From Phaseolus vulgaris (taxonomy: Eukaryota > Streptophyta > Magnoliopsida > Fabales > Fabaceae): 64,000 bases of DNA. Below, one piece after another: positions 44,037 through 55,406 of the stretch. The stretch lies in the NCBI RefSeq assembly GCF_000499845.2, contig NC_023750.2, positions 26,044,643 through 26,108,642 on the forward strand, in the 5' to 3' direction. Numbering within the stretch: the first letter of the stretch is position 1; the number at the start of each line of letters is the position of its first letter. The notes beneath the pieces were generated by a model. The model saw only the letters and a program-made list of their open reading frames with translations. It was not told the DNA's origin and did not search any database. Made by a program: the position numbers and the translations under genes.

Positions 44037-45352
44037 TTTGGAAATAAAAAACAGCAAACACACAAAAACAGTAAACAAGTTAAGAAACAAAAATTAGCAA
44101 AAACAGTGAGTGTGGCCAGCAAGAATGCCCAAGTGAAAAGAGGCAGAAAAAGAGGTCACTCTCAAAGAAATAATGTCCTTTCACCAATCTGATCTTGAGG
44201 CCTTGGAGTGTGGCCAGCAAGAATGCCCAAGTGAAAAGAGGCAGAAAAAGAGGTCACTCTCAAAGAAATAATGTCCTTTCACCAATCTGATCTTGAGGCC
44301 TTGGAATCCTTAAATGAAAGATGTCAAAGCAAGCACACCAATCTCAAAGGCAACCACCACAAAACCAATAAAACAATAAAGACAAACAAGAAAAGGTATA
44401 AGCAAGGAAAGGTAATTGCAAAAGGAAAACTATATGTAAGACAAACTCAAAGAGTAAGGAATGAAAGACAATCAAGAAAATAAAGAACTCAATGAGAAAG
44501 TAGGCACACAAAAGAATACTTAAGGAAAAGCACTAGAGTAGATGAAGAAAACAAAAAAAATTAGCTACTGGAAATTTTTTTTTAATGCAGACTGTGCTTG
44601 ATATTCACTGATTTAACTGGAAAGATGTAGAGCGAACTGGATTTTGAAATTTAAACCATAGAAACTTCAAGATGTTAACTCAATAATGGCACTGGAATCA
44701 AATAAAAAAAGTAAGCCAATTAATTGAGATAAATGTTTTAAAATCGCTGCCAGATTACCGTATTCTTTTCGGCAGAATTGTACACTTTTTTATTTTATTT
44801 ATCATTTTTTGTGTACTTTGAATTTTTGAATGATTATTTTTTCTACTCTTTTCTAACACTTTGAATATCACAAATCCAGAATTTCAGAATTTTCCAGTGA
44901 TTCAATCAATTGCAATAAGAAAAAACAGTAAGCACTTTTTTCAGAAACAGAGGAATCCTAATAGGAATAAAAAACAGAATTATGAACTAGCAAAGACATA
45001 ATGGAAAATGATGTATTGGAACTTGTATAGGTCTAGAATACAAGTATGAACTCAATTCTAAAAAAAAAATGCACAAAGGATCAATATCAATTCAGAAAAT
45101 TATATGACACTAAAGCAAGAAACAACAAAAACAATAAAAGTACTACTAGAAGTAATGACAATTATGGAATAACATGACTAAGACAAAACTTGACATGATT
45201 CAAAAAGGAAAATACTCAAACATATGATAGGCAAAAGAATTAAAACAGCAAGTAAACTCAAAATAAGCCTAAAACAGAAACTTAAATTGCAAGAAATTAA
45301 AAGTGCTCTTGAAATACAGTGCTACACAACTCAACAATTAAACAAGAACACA
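44037..45352 (-). other. C2 leader
   Basis: AT-rich leader homologous to those of C1 and C3, with a 98-bp tandem duplication near its gag end. Non-coding. Confidence 0.7.
44110..44305 (-). repeat. 98-bp tandem duplication in C2 leader
   Basis: Two adjacent, practically identical copies (44110-44207, 44208-44305) starting GTGTGGCCAGCAAGAATGCC. C1 and C3 have a single copy. Confidence 0.92.
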
Positions 45353-45370
45353 CCTAAACTCATGATACCA
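45353..45370 (-). promoter_or_regulatory. C2 primer-binding site
   Basis: Minus-strand TGGTATCATGAGTTTAGG, two bases inside the 5' LTR; initiator tRNA-Met type in its first seven to eight bases. Confidence 0.7.
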
Positions 45371-45372
45371 CA

Positions 45373-46393
45373 TGATGTGATTCCACTAGCACAATTAGAA
45401 TGATTCTTGACATTCTTAGGAATCATCTTGAGTTGGTTAAGAGCTAGGCACTTTATCATAGAAATGGATCAAGGTTCTATGAACAAGAACTCACCAAAAC
45501 TAGTGCCAAAACACAAACTCATATAGAAGATCCAATTATTGTCAAATTGAACCGAACAAAATGGCACAAAAGCTAGCAAACTGAATTTGAATGCTGGAAA
45601 TTAAAAAGTACCGAACCAAAAGCTAGAAAAATGAAGAACAGCAAGAAAAACAAAAGAACCGAAGCAACACAAATGAATTCTGAAAATGCCGAACCAAAAA
45701 CAACAAGGAAGCAAGCTAAGACAGGGAAATAACAAAAGAAGAAAGGAAGGAGAAGAGAGTGCTCATGAAGATGGATGTATGGTTGGATGATCACGCCACT
45801 AGAAGGATGGTTGCTCCTAGATGAGTGTGTTGCCGCCACTTGAGGACACCATGGATCCTTCAAGATAAGACTAGAGAAGAAGGCTCAAAAGCTCTCCAAT
45901 GATCACTCAAAATTTGAGTATAGTTTCTTTTCTCTAAAATTCAAATATGAAATTTACAAAGAAAGCACCTCTATTTATAGCCTAAGGTGCTGAAAATGCA
46001 AGCTAAACAATTTCAAATTTCCCCCCTAAAACAATCTAGAACCGGCACCTATTTATAAGGCATGAGGAAGGTGTAACCTCTTCCTTCACTTTGGCATCTC
46101 CTATTCTATTCCTACACCTATCTACTAATACACCCCCCCTTCCTAAAGCTCCTAACTAAAGCCTAAAAGATGCTATCACAAAAGAGGTTTCTAATGTTTC
46201 CCTCTAAGCACCTTCAACCAAAGAAATTACAAAAAGAGAAAATAAATGTCCCCTAGCTCCTAAAGCTTTGAACATGCTTCTTGTAAGCCTTTGAGGTGGG
46301 CTTTGACCTCCATGGGCGTCCTCCATTTGTGCCTCTACCTCTTCTTGATCTTGTTGATTGGCCTCCATGTCCTCTTGAGCTTGATCTCCATCA
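45373..46393 (-). repeat. C2 5' LTR (1021 bp)
   Basis: Outer partner of 14089-15119, ending CTCCATCA followed by TSD ACGTT. TATA motif within GCACCT/AGGTGC near 45965-45990. Confidence 0.92.
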
Positions 46394-48489
46394 ACGTTAG
46401 CCGCCGACTGATCCCTGCTATCTTCCTTAATGGGCGCCGCCCGGTAGCGCTTTCCAGGCGTCGACTCTTCTACGGGAGATGTGTCATCAGGCCCCTACTC
46501 CATATGCGTGTCTGCCTCGGGCGTCGCCCCAACGAGTGTAGCCTGGCTAGGCGTTGACTCCGTGGGCGTCGCCTCAATCAAGGGTTCTATCTCCATCATT
46601 GCGCCTGCACTTGGCGGACGCTCGAACACCATAAACACGCCTCTCTTCGTTTTCAAGCTATTCTCATAACATTTCTGTGCTTCCTCCTGATCCGACTTGA
46701 TGACAATCACCTTGCTGCTGAGATCCGGCAGCTTCATCTTCATATGGCGCGTGGAGGCTACTGCGTTCATCCTATTCAACGCCGGTCTGCCAACAAGATG
46801 TTGTAGGCGAAATTGGCGTTTACGACCAAGTACCGGATGCTTTCGGTACGCGAGGCCTCTCCATCCGTGAACGTTGTCCTCAATTCCAAGTAGCCTCGAA
46901 CTTCCACCTGGTTGTCAGCAAACCCATATAAGCACCCTGTGTAGGGTCTCAAAAGGTCGGGAGACAACCGCAACTTGTTGCATGTCAACCAGAACATGAC
47001 ATCTGCAGAGCTTCCTTGGTCGACAAGAACCCTGTGCACCTTTCTGCCCGCCGTGACAACTGAAATGACCACAGGGTCGTTGTCGTGCGGCACAACATCC
47101 TGCAGATCCACCCTCGTGAACACGAGGTCTGACTCCCACGGATCACCTGAGATTCTTTCTTCAATTGAGTTGATCCCCCTCGCGTATTTTTTTCGTTGGG
47201 AGGCGGTGGGTCCTCCGCCGGAAAAGCCACCAGCAATGGTATGGACTTCGCCGAGGACATACATCTCGTGCGCTTGCTCTTCCGTTGGTGCTGGCAGGGC
47301 TGCTGTCGTGGCGGGCTTTACGACATAATCCTTCAGAAACCCGCTTCTCACCAACTCATCTAGCTGGTAACCCAGCGACAGGCAGTTATCGATGTGATGA
47401 CCGAAAGCTTCGTGGAACTCGCACCAAGAGTCTTTGCGAGGCCCTGACACCTTGTCAGTCTTCGCCGGTCGCCTCAACCGTTCAGTTATATTGGGCACGG
47501 CAATCAGATCCTTCAATTCCACCACAAAGTTGTACCTCGCCGGCCTTGCCCTTTCCCTGGCCGGGCGATCCCCTCCTGCTAGACCTCGGGGCTGGGGTTT
47601 TCTGGTCTCATAGGGGCGTCTCCCCTCTAGCTTCTTTCTCCCCGTCGTGGTCTCGTTGACCCTGACGATTTGAGTCCTCTGGCTTCTCACACACCTCTCC
47701 CTCGGAGGTGATATGTTCCACCGCCCGACGCCGTATTTCAGCGAAGGTCCTAGGGCGATTGCGAATAATGGATTCGCAAAAAGGGCCGAGACATACACCT
47801 TTTCTGAATGTATACACGATCATAGGCTCCTCTGAAGTACCAACTTTTACTACTTGGGCCCCGAAACGGTTGATGTATTCCTTCAAGGTCTCCCCTTGAT
47901 ACTGTTTTACATCAAACATGTCGTAGGAAACTGGCGGCGGAGCCCTGTTCGCCAAGTACTGCTCTCTAAACAGTTGCGACAACTGCTGAAAGGAGGTGAT
48001 ATGGCCGTTTGGAAGGCTGATGAACCAATCCATTGCCATCCCCGTCAAGGTGCTCATAAAGAGCTTGCATCTCGTAGCATCGGAGCCGCCTACCAACACC
48101 ATCTGCGTGTGGAATGCAGTGAGATGCGCCTCGGGGTCCTCCATCCCGGTGAAGATCACCTTGGGTCCCGCGAACGTGTTGGGGATTACTGCATCCAGGA
48201 TCTCCTGCGAGAAGGGTGTGGAAAACTCCCTTGGTGGGGTGAGACGCTCGGTCTCATCTTGTACATGTTGCCCTTGGTTATTGCTCAAACCCCGGCGCAA
48301 CTCTTCATTCACACGATGGAGCTCTTCGTTTCTCGCGCGCGAGTCTGCGAGATCCGCCTGCATGCGTGCTTGTTCTACCCTCGATTTCGCCATCTCATCC
48401 TGCAGCCCCCGCATCATTTCCATGACCTGCTGCATGGACATTTCCTCACTCGCAGCGCGTGCGGTACCTTGTCTAGTGGTGGCCCTCAT
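46394..48489 (-). pseudogene. B1 gag and protease, frameshifted
   Basis: ATG at 48489 (MRATTRQGTA). Gag: coiled coil (MQQVMEMMRGLQ), gag domain (VIFTGMEDPEAHLTAFHTQ, MDWFISLPNGHI, EYINRFGAQVVK) and WCEFHEAFGHHIDNC. Gag and pol share a frame across TASQRKKYAR with no stop. Protease: VLVDQGSSADVMF. Defects: frameshift near 47690 (after VCEK), one base lost near 46785 after AYNILL, and a stop at 46495. It then continues across the C2 insertion at 14088. Related to, but clearly distinct from, family A gag. Confidence 0.82.
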
Positions 48490-48576
48490 TCTTCACTGTT
48501 TCCTCAAACATCTGCCAACGTTATGGTGGCTTCGATAGATCTTCTGAAGCTTGCGATGGGACTGATATTTTAAATC

Positions 48577-48595
48577 GGCCCCACGGTGGGCGCCA
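48577..48595 (-). promoter_or_regulatory. B1 primer-binding site
   Basis: Minus-strand TGGCGCCCACCGTGGGGCC, two bases inside the 5' LTR. It contains the inverted repeat CCCAC-C-GTGGG. The same tract is used by Bold and, with changes in the first bases, by all A elements. Confidence 0.7.
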
Positions 48596-48597
48596 AA

Positions 48598-49787
48598 TGT
48601 TCCGGCCGGTTGACCTGGGACGTCTTTGTGCACAACCTCACCCGTCAGCTAGGGACACCTTCCTACTGGCTACCTGTGGATTCCTGCAAAAAAGGACAAA
48701 AGGGCGCCCTAGCGGCCGTTTGCACTCCGACGCTCAAGTCAGCTAGCAAGAAACACCAAAAAATCTACACCTCCGTATCGGAGCACCGTGAGTGGCACTC
48801 TGAAGGTGGTCAAAAGAAACTGTCTATAGTGTATATTTTCTCGTTCTGGAAAACAATCCTTCTCTAGTCCCTTGTGCGTAGCCTGCGGGCTCGAGCAAAC
48901 AACTAGAGTGTGTTCTGGGAAAATTTGCCAAAAGTTCGAACCCTGTTTCCCACGTCCAAGGTTCTATTTAAACTACTCTAGCATTTAAAGCGTCTTAAAG
49001 CGCATTTAAGGTTATGAAACATTCCGCGCCTTTAAGACGTTTAAACCGCTTGCAGCATTTAAAGTACCTTAAACGCTCGAAACGTAAACTTTATTAAATA
49101 GCTTTAATTACCTTATACCTGACAAATTGAAGTTTCTATTCTGACTTGGCTACTATTACACGTGGAGGGCCTCACAGCACCGTGACCCCACTTGGGGGTA
49201 TTTCCTCGTGTGAGACCTCCTACCTGGGAGTGCATCTGCGCAAGGGGTGACTTTATGGGTGCCAACTCATGCCCCCAAACATCTAGTCACTCACTTTGAG
49301 AGCGTATCTACCTTCCTCTCGTACCCTGCACCTGGCTACCCCTGGGCGTGACCCTTCTCATGAGCCGTAACTATCCCAAGGGCTTCTCTGGGGCGACACG
49401 GGCACTTCACGAGTCAGATTGCTCTCCACTGGCGCTATTACTATGGCCTTGAAGCCACCTTTCTCTTCTCTTTAATGCTACCCCGGGTTTGAGGGGTTTG
49501 AGGCCTTCCCACGGCGTCACTCCCTCCACGGTCTTTCCTACCCATGGGTATCGGGGAGCAACACTGTGGTTGCCTTGCTTTTGTGACATTTTACCTTGGC
49601 GACGCCCTACCTTGGCGACGCCTGCTCTAGGCGACGTCTTATCTTGGCGACGCTTCCTCTTGGCGACGCCCCGCCATGACGACGCTTGCACTTGGCGTCG
49701 CTTCACCTAGGCGACGCCTTATGTTGACTTTGACCCCGACGTTGGCTTTGACCTTGACTTGTCAACGCCCGGGTACGGGACGGTACA
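48598..49787 (-). repeat. B1 5' LTR (1190 bp)
   Basis: Plus-strand TGTTCCGGCC...GACGGTACA. Its right part holds GGCGACGCC tandem words (49600-49720). The right border abuts a plus-oriented LTR fragment, so B1 was inserted into that LTR. Confidence 0.88.
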
Positions 49788-50223
49788 ACGTTAATTTAGT
49801 TGACGTATCAAATGTTTCAAGGCACATTTTTATATGCTTTCAATGCGCTTCAACGCGCTTTAAATGCAGGAGGTGTATAAAAAGGGGCCTTGGGACATTT
49901 GAAAATGAGAGTTTTTTTACCTAATTCTCATAGTTACACAGAGAACAAACCCTAGTTGTTTTCGCTACGCACCCACTGTGAGCACAAGGCAATTAGGGCA
50001 ACACAGTTTCAGTGATTCAGTATAAGTTGTCGACCACCTTCAGAGGGTGTGTCACCTTTGATGTTTCTCGCTAAGCTGACTTGATCGTCGGAGAGCAAAC
50101 GGCCGCGAGGGCGCCCCTTTGTTCACTTCTTTTCAGGTATTCACAGACGGAGCGGAACGAAGGTGCCATAGCTCGCGAGGACAAGCCACGCACAAAGACG
50201 ACCCTGGTTAGCCGGCGGGAACA
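49788..50223 (+). repeat. Plus-oriented B-like LTR, 3' part
   Basis: TATA box TATAAAAA at 49876-49883; ends GGCGGGAACA. Its 5' part was separated by the B1 insertion and would lie left of the window. Homologous, in opposite orientation, to 55966-56389. It is inserted in the second RNase H region of Bold pol. Confidence 0.8.
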
Positions 50224-52405
50224 ACATGCACCAGCTCAAACGTAGCAAAAGCTCCCTTCAACACTTGGACATACTTTAGATATGCTGCCATCTGCGGGTC
50301 CTTTGCCTGATACTCCCCAGTCACCTGCCCTGTTACCAACTGTGAATCACTCTTTACCAAGAGGCTCTGCGCGCCCATTTCCTTGGCCAAGAGCATTCCA
50401 GCAATTAGCGCCTCGTACTCAGCTTGGTTATTGTTTGCTTTGAAGGCGAAGCGTAGGGCTTGCTCGATCAACACCCCGTTAGGCCCCTCCAAAACTATTC
50501 CCGCGCCACTCCCCTGTTGATTGGAGGACCCATCCACTGAGAGCATCCATTGTGATCTTAACTCCACCTCTTGGGGGGCACCTCTTGGTCATAGCTCTGC
50601 GACGAAATCTGCATATACTTGCCCTTTGATGGATCCCCGGGGTTCGTACTGGATATCAAACTCTGACAGCTCCACTGCTCAGCGAACCATCCTTCCAGCT
50701 ACATCTGGCTTCTGAAGTACTTTCTGAATGGGGAGGTTCGTCATCACCACCACTGTGAAGCTGTGAAAATAGTGGCGGAGCCTCCTGGCCGAGAATACTA
50801 CTGCCAGCACCGCCTTCTCCAACGAATGGTACCTCAACTCCGGGCCTTGCAAAGCCTTGCTTACAAAGTAGATGGGCCTCTGCACTTGATCCTGCTCTTG
50901 GACCAGCACAGAACTGATGGCCCACTCAGTTACAACGAAATACAACGAAGGGGGACGCCTGCCCTTGGCTTGCAAAGCACCGGCAGCATTGCCAAGTAAT
51001 CCTTTAACTTGAGGAATGCTGCTTCGCACTCATCTGTCCATGCAAAATGGCTATTCCTCTTGAGGCACTGAAAGTAGGGGTGGCCCTTCTCACCTCTAGC
51101 AGACGCGAACTTTGACAAAGCTGCCATCCGCCTAGTCAGTTGCTGTACTTCTTTCGCTGAGGTTGGACTTCTCATGGCGATGATAATTGCGCACTTATCA
51201 GGGTTCGCCTCTATTCCCCTTTCTGTGAGCATAAAGCCCAAGAACTTACCCGCCTCAACCCCGAAGACGCACTTCTCTGGGTTCAGCTTGAGGCGGTACT
51301 TTGATATGATGGCAAACAGCTCTTTCAGATCCGATGTGTGTCGCCCCCTCTCCTGCGAGGTCACCACCATGTCATCTACGTAGGCTTGCACGTTCCTTCC
51401 CAGTATGGGTGCAAGGACCTTATCCATAAGCCTTTGGTAGGTGGCGCCAGCGTTCTTCAGCCCAAACGGCATCACCTTGTAACAGTAACTGCACGTCTCC
51501 GTCATGAAAGTCGTTTTGCTTTCATCCCTCGGATGCATTTTTATCTGATTATACCCTGAAAACGTGTCTAAGAAGTTCAACATCTTGCACCCTGAGGCGC
51601 TATCCATCAATGCGTCGACGCTAGGTAAGGGGTACGAATCTTTAGGGCACGCCTTGTTTAAGTCCGTGAAGTCGACGCACATTCTCCACTTTCCATTCGC
51701 CTTCTTCACCAGGACGACGGTGGCCAGCCACTCAGGGTATTATATCTCCCTGATGTGCCCAGCATTTAGCATTTTCTGCGTTTCTTCCTTCACGACGAGG
51801 CGTCTCTCTTCATTGAACTTCCTCCTCCTCTGTCGTACAGGGCGAACCTTGACATCCATGGTGAGGTGCTGGCACAAAAATCTGGGTCGATGCCTGGCAT
51901 GCCTAAGGTGGTCCATGCGAATGCATCTAAGTGGCGCGAGATCACCGCTGCCACTTCGTCTTGTTCTTCCTGGCTCAAAAAATGCCCCAGTTTGAATATC
52001 TTGCCACCAATCTGCCTCTCCACCACGTTGTCTATTGGTTAGCGTCGCCTATCTCGCACGCTCTCTGCACGAGACTCGTTTCTGCGATCTTCTCCTATAG
52101 GCGTCGCCTCATCGGATACCTCTTCCATGGACGAGACCTCCCCATGTGTTTTTTCTAAGCTCATATCTTCCTTTGCGTCGCCTCAGAAGGTGAGACCTTG
52201 ACAGGCGTCGCCTGCGCAGATGTCGCCTCTTCTAAGGACTCCACCTCCATCGGCATAGCTGAGATGGGCGATCGTTCAAGCACCATGAACACGCCTCTCT
52301 TTGTCTTTAAGCTATTTTCATAGCATTTCCGGGCCTCATCTTGATCAGATTTGATCACAATGACCCTCCCACTAAGATCTGGCAACTTCATCTTCATGTG
52401 GCGCG
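50224..52405 (-). pseudogene. Bold pol: protease end, RT, RNase H domains
   Basis: From right to left: protease tail (RHMKMKLPDLSG), linker, FDLKNEERRLVV-like region, RT (MCVDFTDLNKACPKDSYPLP; YVDDMVV near 51370), first RNase H, second RNase H (LSVDGSSNQQGSGAGIVLEG). It is cut at VHV by the plus LTR at 50223; integrase is missing. Several stops and frameshifts (near 50590, 50680, 50950, 51740, 51880). The right end joins a copia-like LTR at 52406. Confidence 0.78.
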
Positions 52406-54041
52406 TGTACAAGGATTACACTTGTTACAGAAGATAATCTGAAATCAATACAAGCAGAATCCTATTCCACAAACTTTGATCAATCACAAACTTTCAGCAA
52501 TCTCAGCTATTTGAAAAACTCAAAAACTCTTAGCAAAAAACTTGTCAAAGATTAATTCTCAAATTTGTTTTTCTGAATATATTCAAAGATATAGTTTGTT
52601 ATCAGAGTCAACGCATGGTGGGACCCCTCAAGGGACCCTAGGAAGAGAAGTCAACAGGTTGACCGCTCGAGTCATCGCCTAAGAAAGGCGTCGCCCAAGA
52701 GAAGCATCGCCTAAGAAAGGCGTCGCCCAAGAGAGGCGTCGCCCGAGAGAGTCATCGCCGAGTGAAGACATTGCCAGAGAGGCTTCGAGCCTCGATCATA
52801 CAGAGCAGTAGTGAGGAGAAGAGAAAGGTGGCTTCAAGGCCATGAGTTCTAGTACCGGTAGGGGGCAACCTGACTCGTGAAGTACCCACGCCACTGCTGG
52901 GAGACCCTGGGACAGATACGACCCATGAGAGGGCCATGACCAGGGAAGAACCATATGCATGGTACAAGAGCAAGGTAGATGCGCCCCCCAGAGTGAGTGC
53001 CTAGTGAATGGGACGCACGAGTTGACACCCAGAAAGTCAACCCACGTGCCAGAGAGTACTTCGAAGGAAAGCTCACGCAATAGAATAACCCTAAGTTGGG
53101 TTGCGGCGCTGTGGGACCCTCTGCACAGAATAAACGATCAAGTCAGAAGGTCACGTGACAATGCACACGTGCCCATTAAAGGTTTCAGTGAAAGTTTTCT
53201 AAGGTACGCGTTAATTTAACATTACGTATCAAATGTTTCAGGGGGCATTTTTATACGCTTTGAATGCGCTTTAGTGCGCTTTAAATGTTGGATGTGTATA
53301 AAAAGGAACCCGGGACATTTGATAGTGGATCTGAGCACATTCACAGTGAGCACAAGGCAATTAGGGCAACACAGTTCTAGTTACGCAGTTTCAGTCATTC
53401 AGTGCAGTTTTTGATGTTTCTCGCTAGCTGACTTGATTGTCGGAGTGCAAACGGCCGCGAGGGCGCCCATTTGTTCACTTCTTTTCAGGTACTCACGGAT
53501 AGAGCCAAATGAAGGTGCCCTAACCCGTGAGGACAAGCCAGGTACGTAGACGATCCCGGTCAGCCGGCCGGAACATTATCAAATCTTAACAAACTCTAAA
53601 TTGCATTAAAAGATTGGTCAAAGCATTTAATGACTGGAGCGTAAGCGTTTAAATCATTTAAAGCTCAGTCAAAGATAAAACAGTTTTTCTGTTATGGTCC
53701 CAAAACAAACAATCGGTTGTTTCCTCGAATCAATTGGTTGTTTTGGTTCTAACAGTTCAACCATTTGAAAAACAGTTTTCAATCTTTTCTCAAAACTTCT
53801 AAGTATAAACAATTGGTTGTTTCGACAAAACAATCGGTTGTTTTAACTTAGTTTGAAAACATTTTACTTTCACAAAGATTGAGAATGCCTATGCTTTAGA
53901 TTCGATCAAGAGGTGGATTACAACACTCAAACTACCCCAGAACTATACTAAACCATCACAGCAACAGCAAGAACAGCCAAGGCTTCAACATCCTTCAAAG
54001 GGTTTGGATTCTTCAAAGCTTGAACACCACTTGGTTCAACA
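52406..54041 (+). repeat. Copia-like solo LTR, interrupted
   Basis: TGTACAAGGATTACAC at 52406 and GGTTCAACA at 54041 form a TG...CA LTR. Without the inserted solo LTR (52604-53575) and one TSD copy it is about 660 bp. It contains the repeated motif CAATCGGTTGTTT / CAATTGGTTGTTT. Flanks are GCGCG and GAACT, so there is no TSD. It separates gag (ending at WCEF) from protease (STRHMK) of Bold, and about 0.75 kb of target is missing. Orientation and superfamily are tentative because no coding part remains. Confidence 0.6.
52604..53575 (+). repeat. Solo LTR of B-like type, TSD TTATC
   Basis: Flanked by TTATC (52599-52603 and 53576-53580). TATA box TATAAAAA at 53297-53304, ends GCCGGCCGGAACA. The 5' terminus reads AGAGTC instead of TG. 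It includes an array of GGCGTCGCC/CATCGCC words at 52670-52760. No internal element sequence remains. Confidence 0.8.
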
Positions 54042-55151
54042 GAACTCGCACCACGAGTCTTTACGAGGTCCCTGCAAGCACCTTGTCAGACTTCACTGGT
54101 GGCCTCAACCTGTCAGCTATGTTGGGCACAGCAATAAGATCCTTCAGCTCCATCACGAAATTATGCCTTAACGGCCTATTTCCTTTCCTCACCTGCCTGT
54201 TCCCTTCTGCTGCACCCCTTGCCTGAGGCCTCCTCGCCTCGTATGGGCGCTTCCTGTCTTAGTTCTTCCTCCCCGTCGTGGCCTTGTTGACCCTGGCGGG
54301 TTGTGCACGCGACTGCACTTTTGGGCGTGCGGGCACGACACTTGTGCACTTCTCACACACCTCGCCCTCAGAGGCGATGTGTCCACCACGCGACGCCTTA
54401 TCTCAGCAAGGGTCTTGGGGCGGCTTCGTATGATCGATTCACAGAAGGGTCCTGGGCACATTCCTTTCCTGAACGCGTAGACAATCGTAGGCTCCTCTGT
54501 GGTGCCAACCTTCACCACCTGCGCTCCAAAGCGATTGATGTATTCCTTGAGGGTCTCACCCTGATACTACTTTACATTGAACAAGTCGTACGAGACCGGC
54601 GGTGGAGCCCTGTTTGCTAGATACTGCTCCCTGAACAGTTGCGAGAGCTGTGCGAAGGAGGTGATATGGCCATTCAGAAGGCTAATGAACCAGTCCATGG
54701 CCATCCCAGTCAAAGTGCTCATGAAGAGCTTGCACCTTACGGCGTCGGAGCCGCCTACCAGCATCATTTGCGTGTGGAACGCAGTGAGATGTGCTTCGAG
54801 GTACTCCATCCCCGTGAAGGTTACCTTGGGTCCCACGAATGTGTTGGGGATCACCCTCTAGAGAATCGGCTGCGAGAACGGCGTAGAGAACTCCCTTGGT
54901 GGAGTGGAACACTCGGGCTCATCCACGTCGAGTAGCCCTGAGTTGTTGCGCCACCCGCGGCGCAACTCCTCATTCATGTGACAGAGCTCCTCATTTCTCG
55001 CCTGAGACGCCGCGAGATCCATCTGCATGCACTCTTGCTCAGCCTTCGACGCTGCCATTGCCTCCTGCAATCCCTGCATCATATCCATGACCTGCTGCAT
55101 GGTCATCTCTTCGCTCTCATCGCGCGTCGAACCTTGCCTCGTGGACCTCAT
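54042..55151 (-). pseudogene. Bold gag
   Basis: ATG at 55151 (MRSTRQGSTR). Coiled coil (MQQVMDMMQGLQ), gag domain (VTFTGMEYLEAHLTAFHTQ; MDWFISLLNGHI), then breaks. Stops near 54858 and 54567, a frameshift near 54390. Truncated at WCEF by the copia-like LTR. Closest to B1 gag. Confidence 0.8.
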
Positions 55152-55406
55152 CTTCTGCGGTTTCAGGAACTTCTTCTAGGTGTCGTGCAACTCCAAGGGA
55201 TGGAGAAAACATTGGAACTCAAACTCAAACAAACACGATCAAACAGCGAACTGAACCGAAGGTAATCGGTGAAACTACACCAATTTCACAACGAACAGTG
55301 GATCTTGGTAAAATCTCAAAGGAACTGAATCAGAAACTGCAACTGGAGAACTGAACACTTGCGGTGGGACTGATGTTTTAGATCGGGACCCACGGTGGGC
55401 GCCAAA
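55152..55406 (-). promoter_or_regulatory. Bold leader and primer-binding site
   Basis: Minus-strand TGGCGCCCACCGTGGG at about 55389-55404, then a short non-coding leader. Confidence 0.6.

Larger units (their letters stand above)
14089..46393 (-). mobile_element. Composite C2/C3 chromovirus-like insertion with A1 and LINE inside
   Basis: The outer borders are C LTRs at 14089-15119 and 45373-46393 with the TSD ACGTT (14084-14088 and 46394-46398). A third C LTR lies at 41459-42456. The 5' part (42457-45372) is gag of C2. The block 15120-41458 is a continuous gag-pol of C3, interrupted by A1 and a LINE. C3 appears to have entered C2 at AACCT in the protease region, but its own 3' LTR and the remaining C2 pol are missing. 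That fits a later deletion by recombination between the two homologous pol regions. Confidence 0.8.
2281..49787 (-). mobile_element. Tat-like Ty3/gypsy element B1, split by insertions
   Basis: Pieces at 2281-2830, 10482-14088 and 46394-49787 form one minus-strand element once C1 (TSD ATAAG) and the C2 composite (TSD ACGTT) are removed. The protease-RT frame broken at 14088 resumes at 46394 exactly at the duplicated ACGTT. Order in minus orientation: 5' LTR 48598-49787, primer site, gag, protease, RT, RNase H, second RNase H, integrase, then a truncated opposite-strand exon. The left end is uncertain because no matching 3' LTR can be fixed; it may lie near 2280 or at base 153. Frameshifts and stops make the copy defective. 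Confidence 0.7.
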
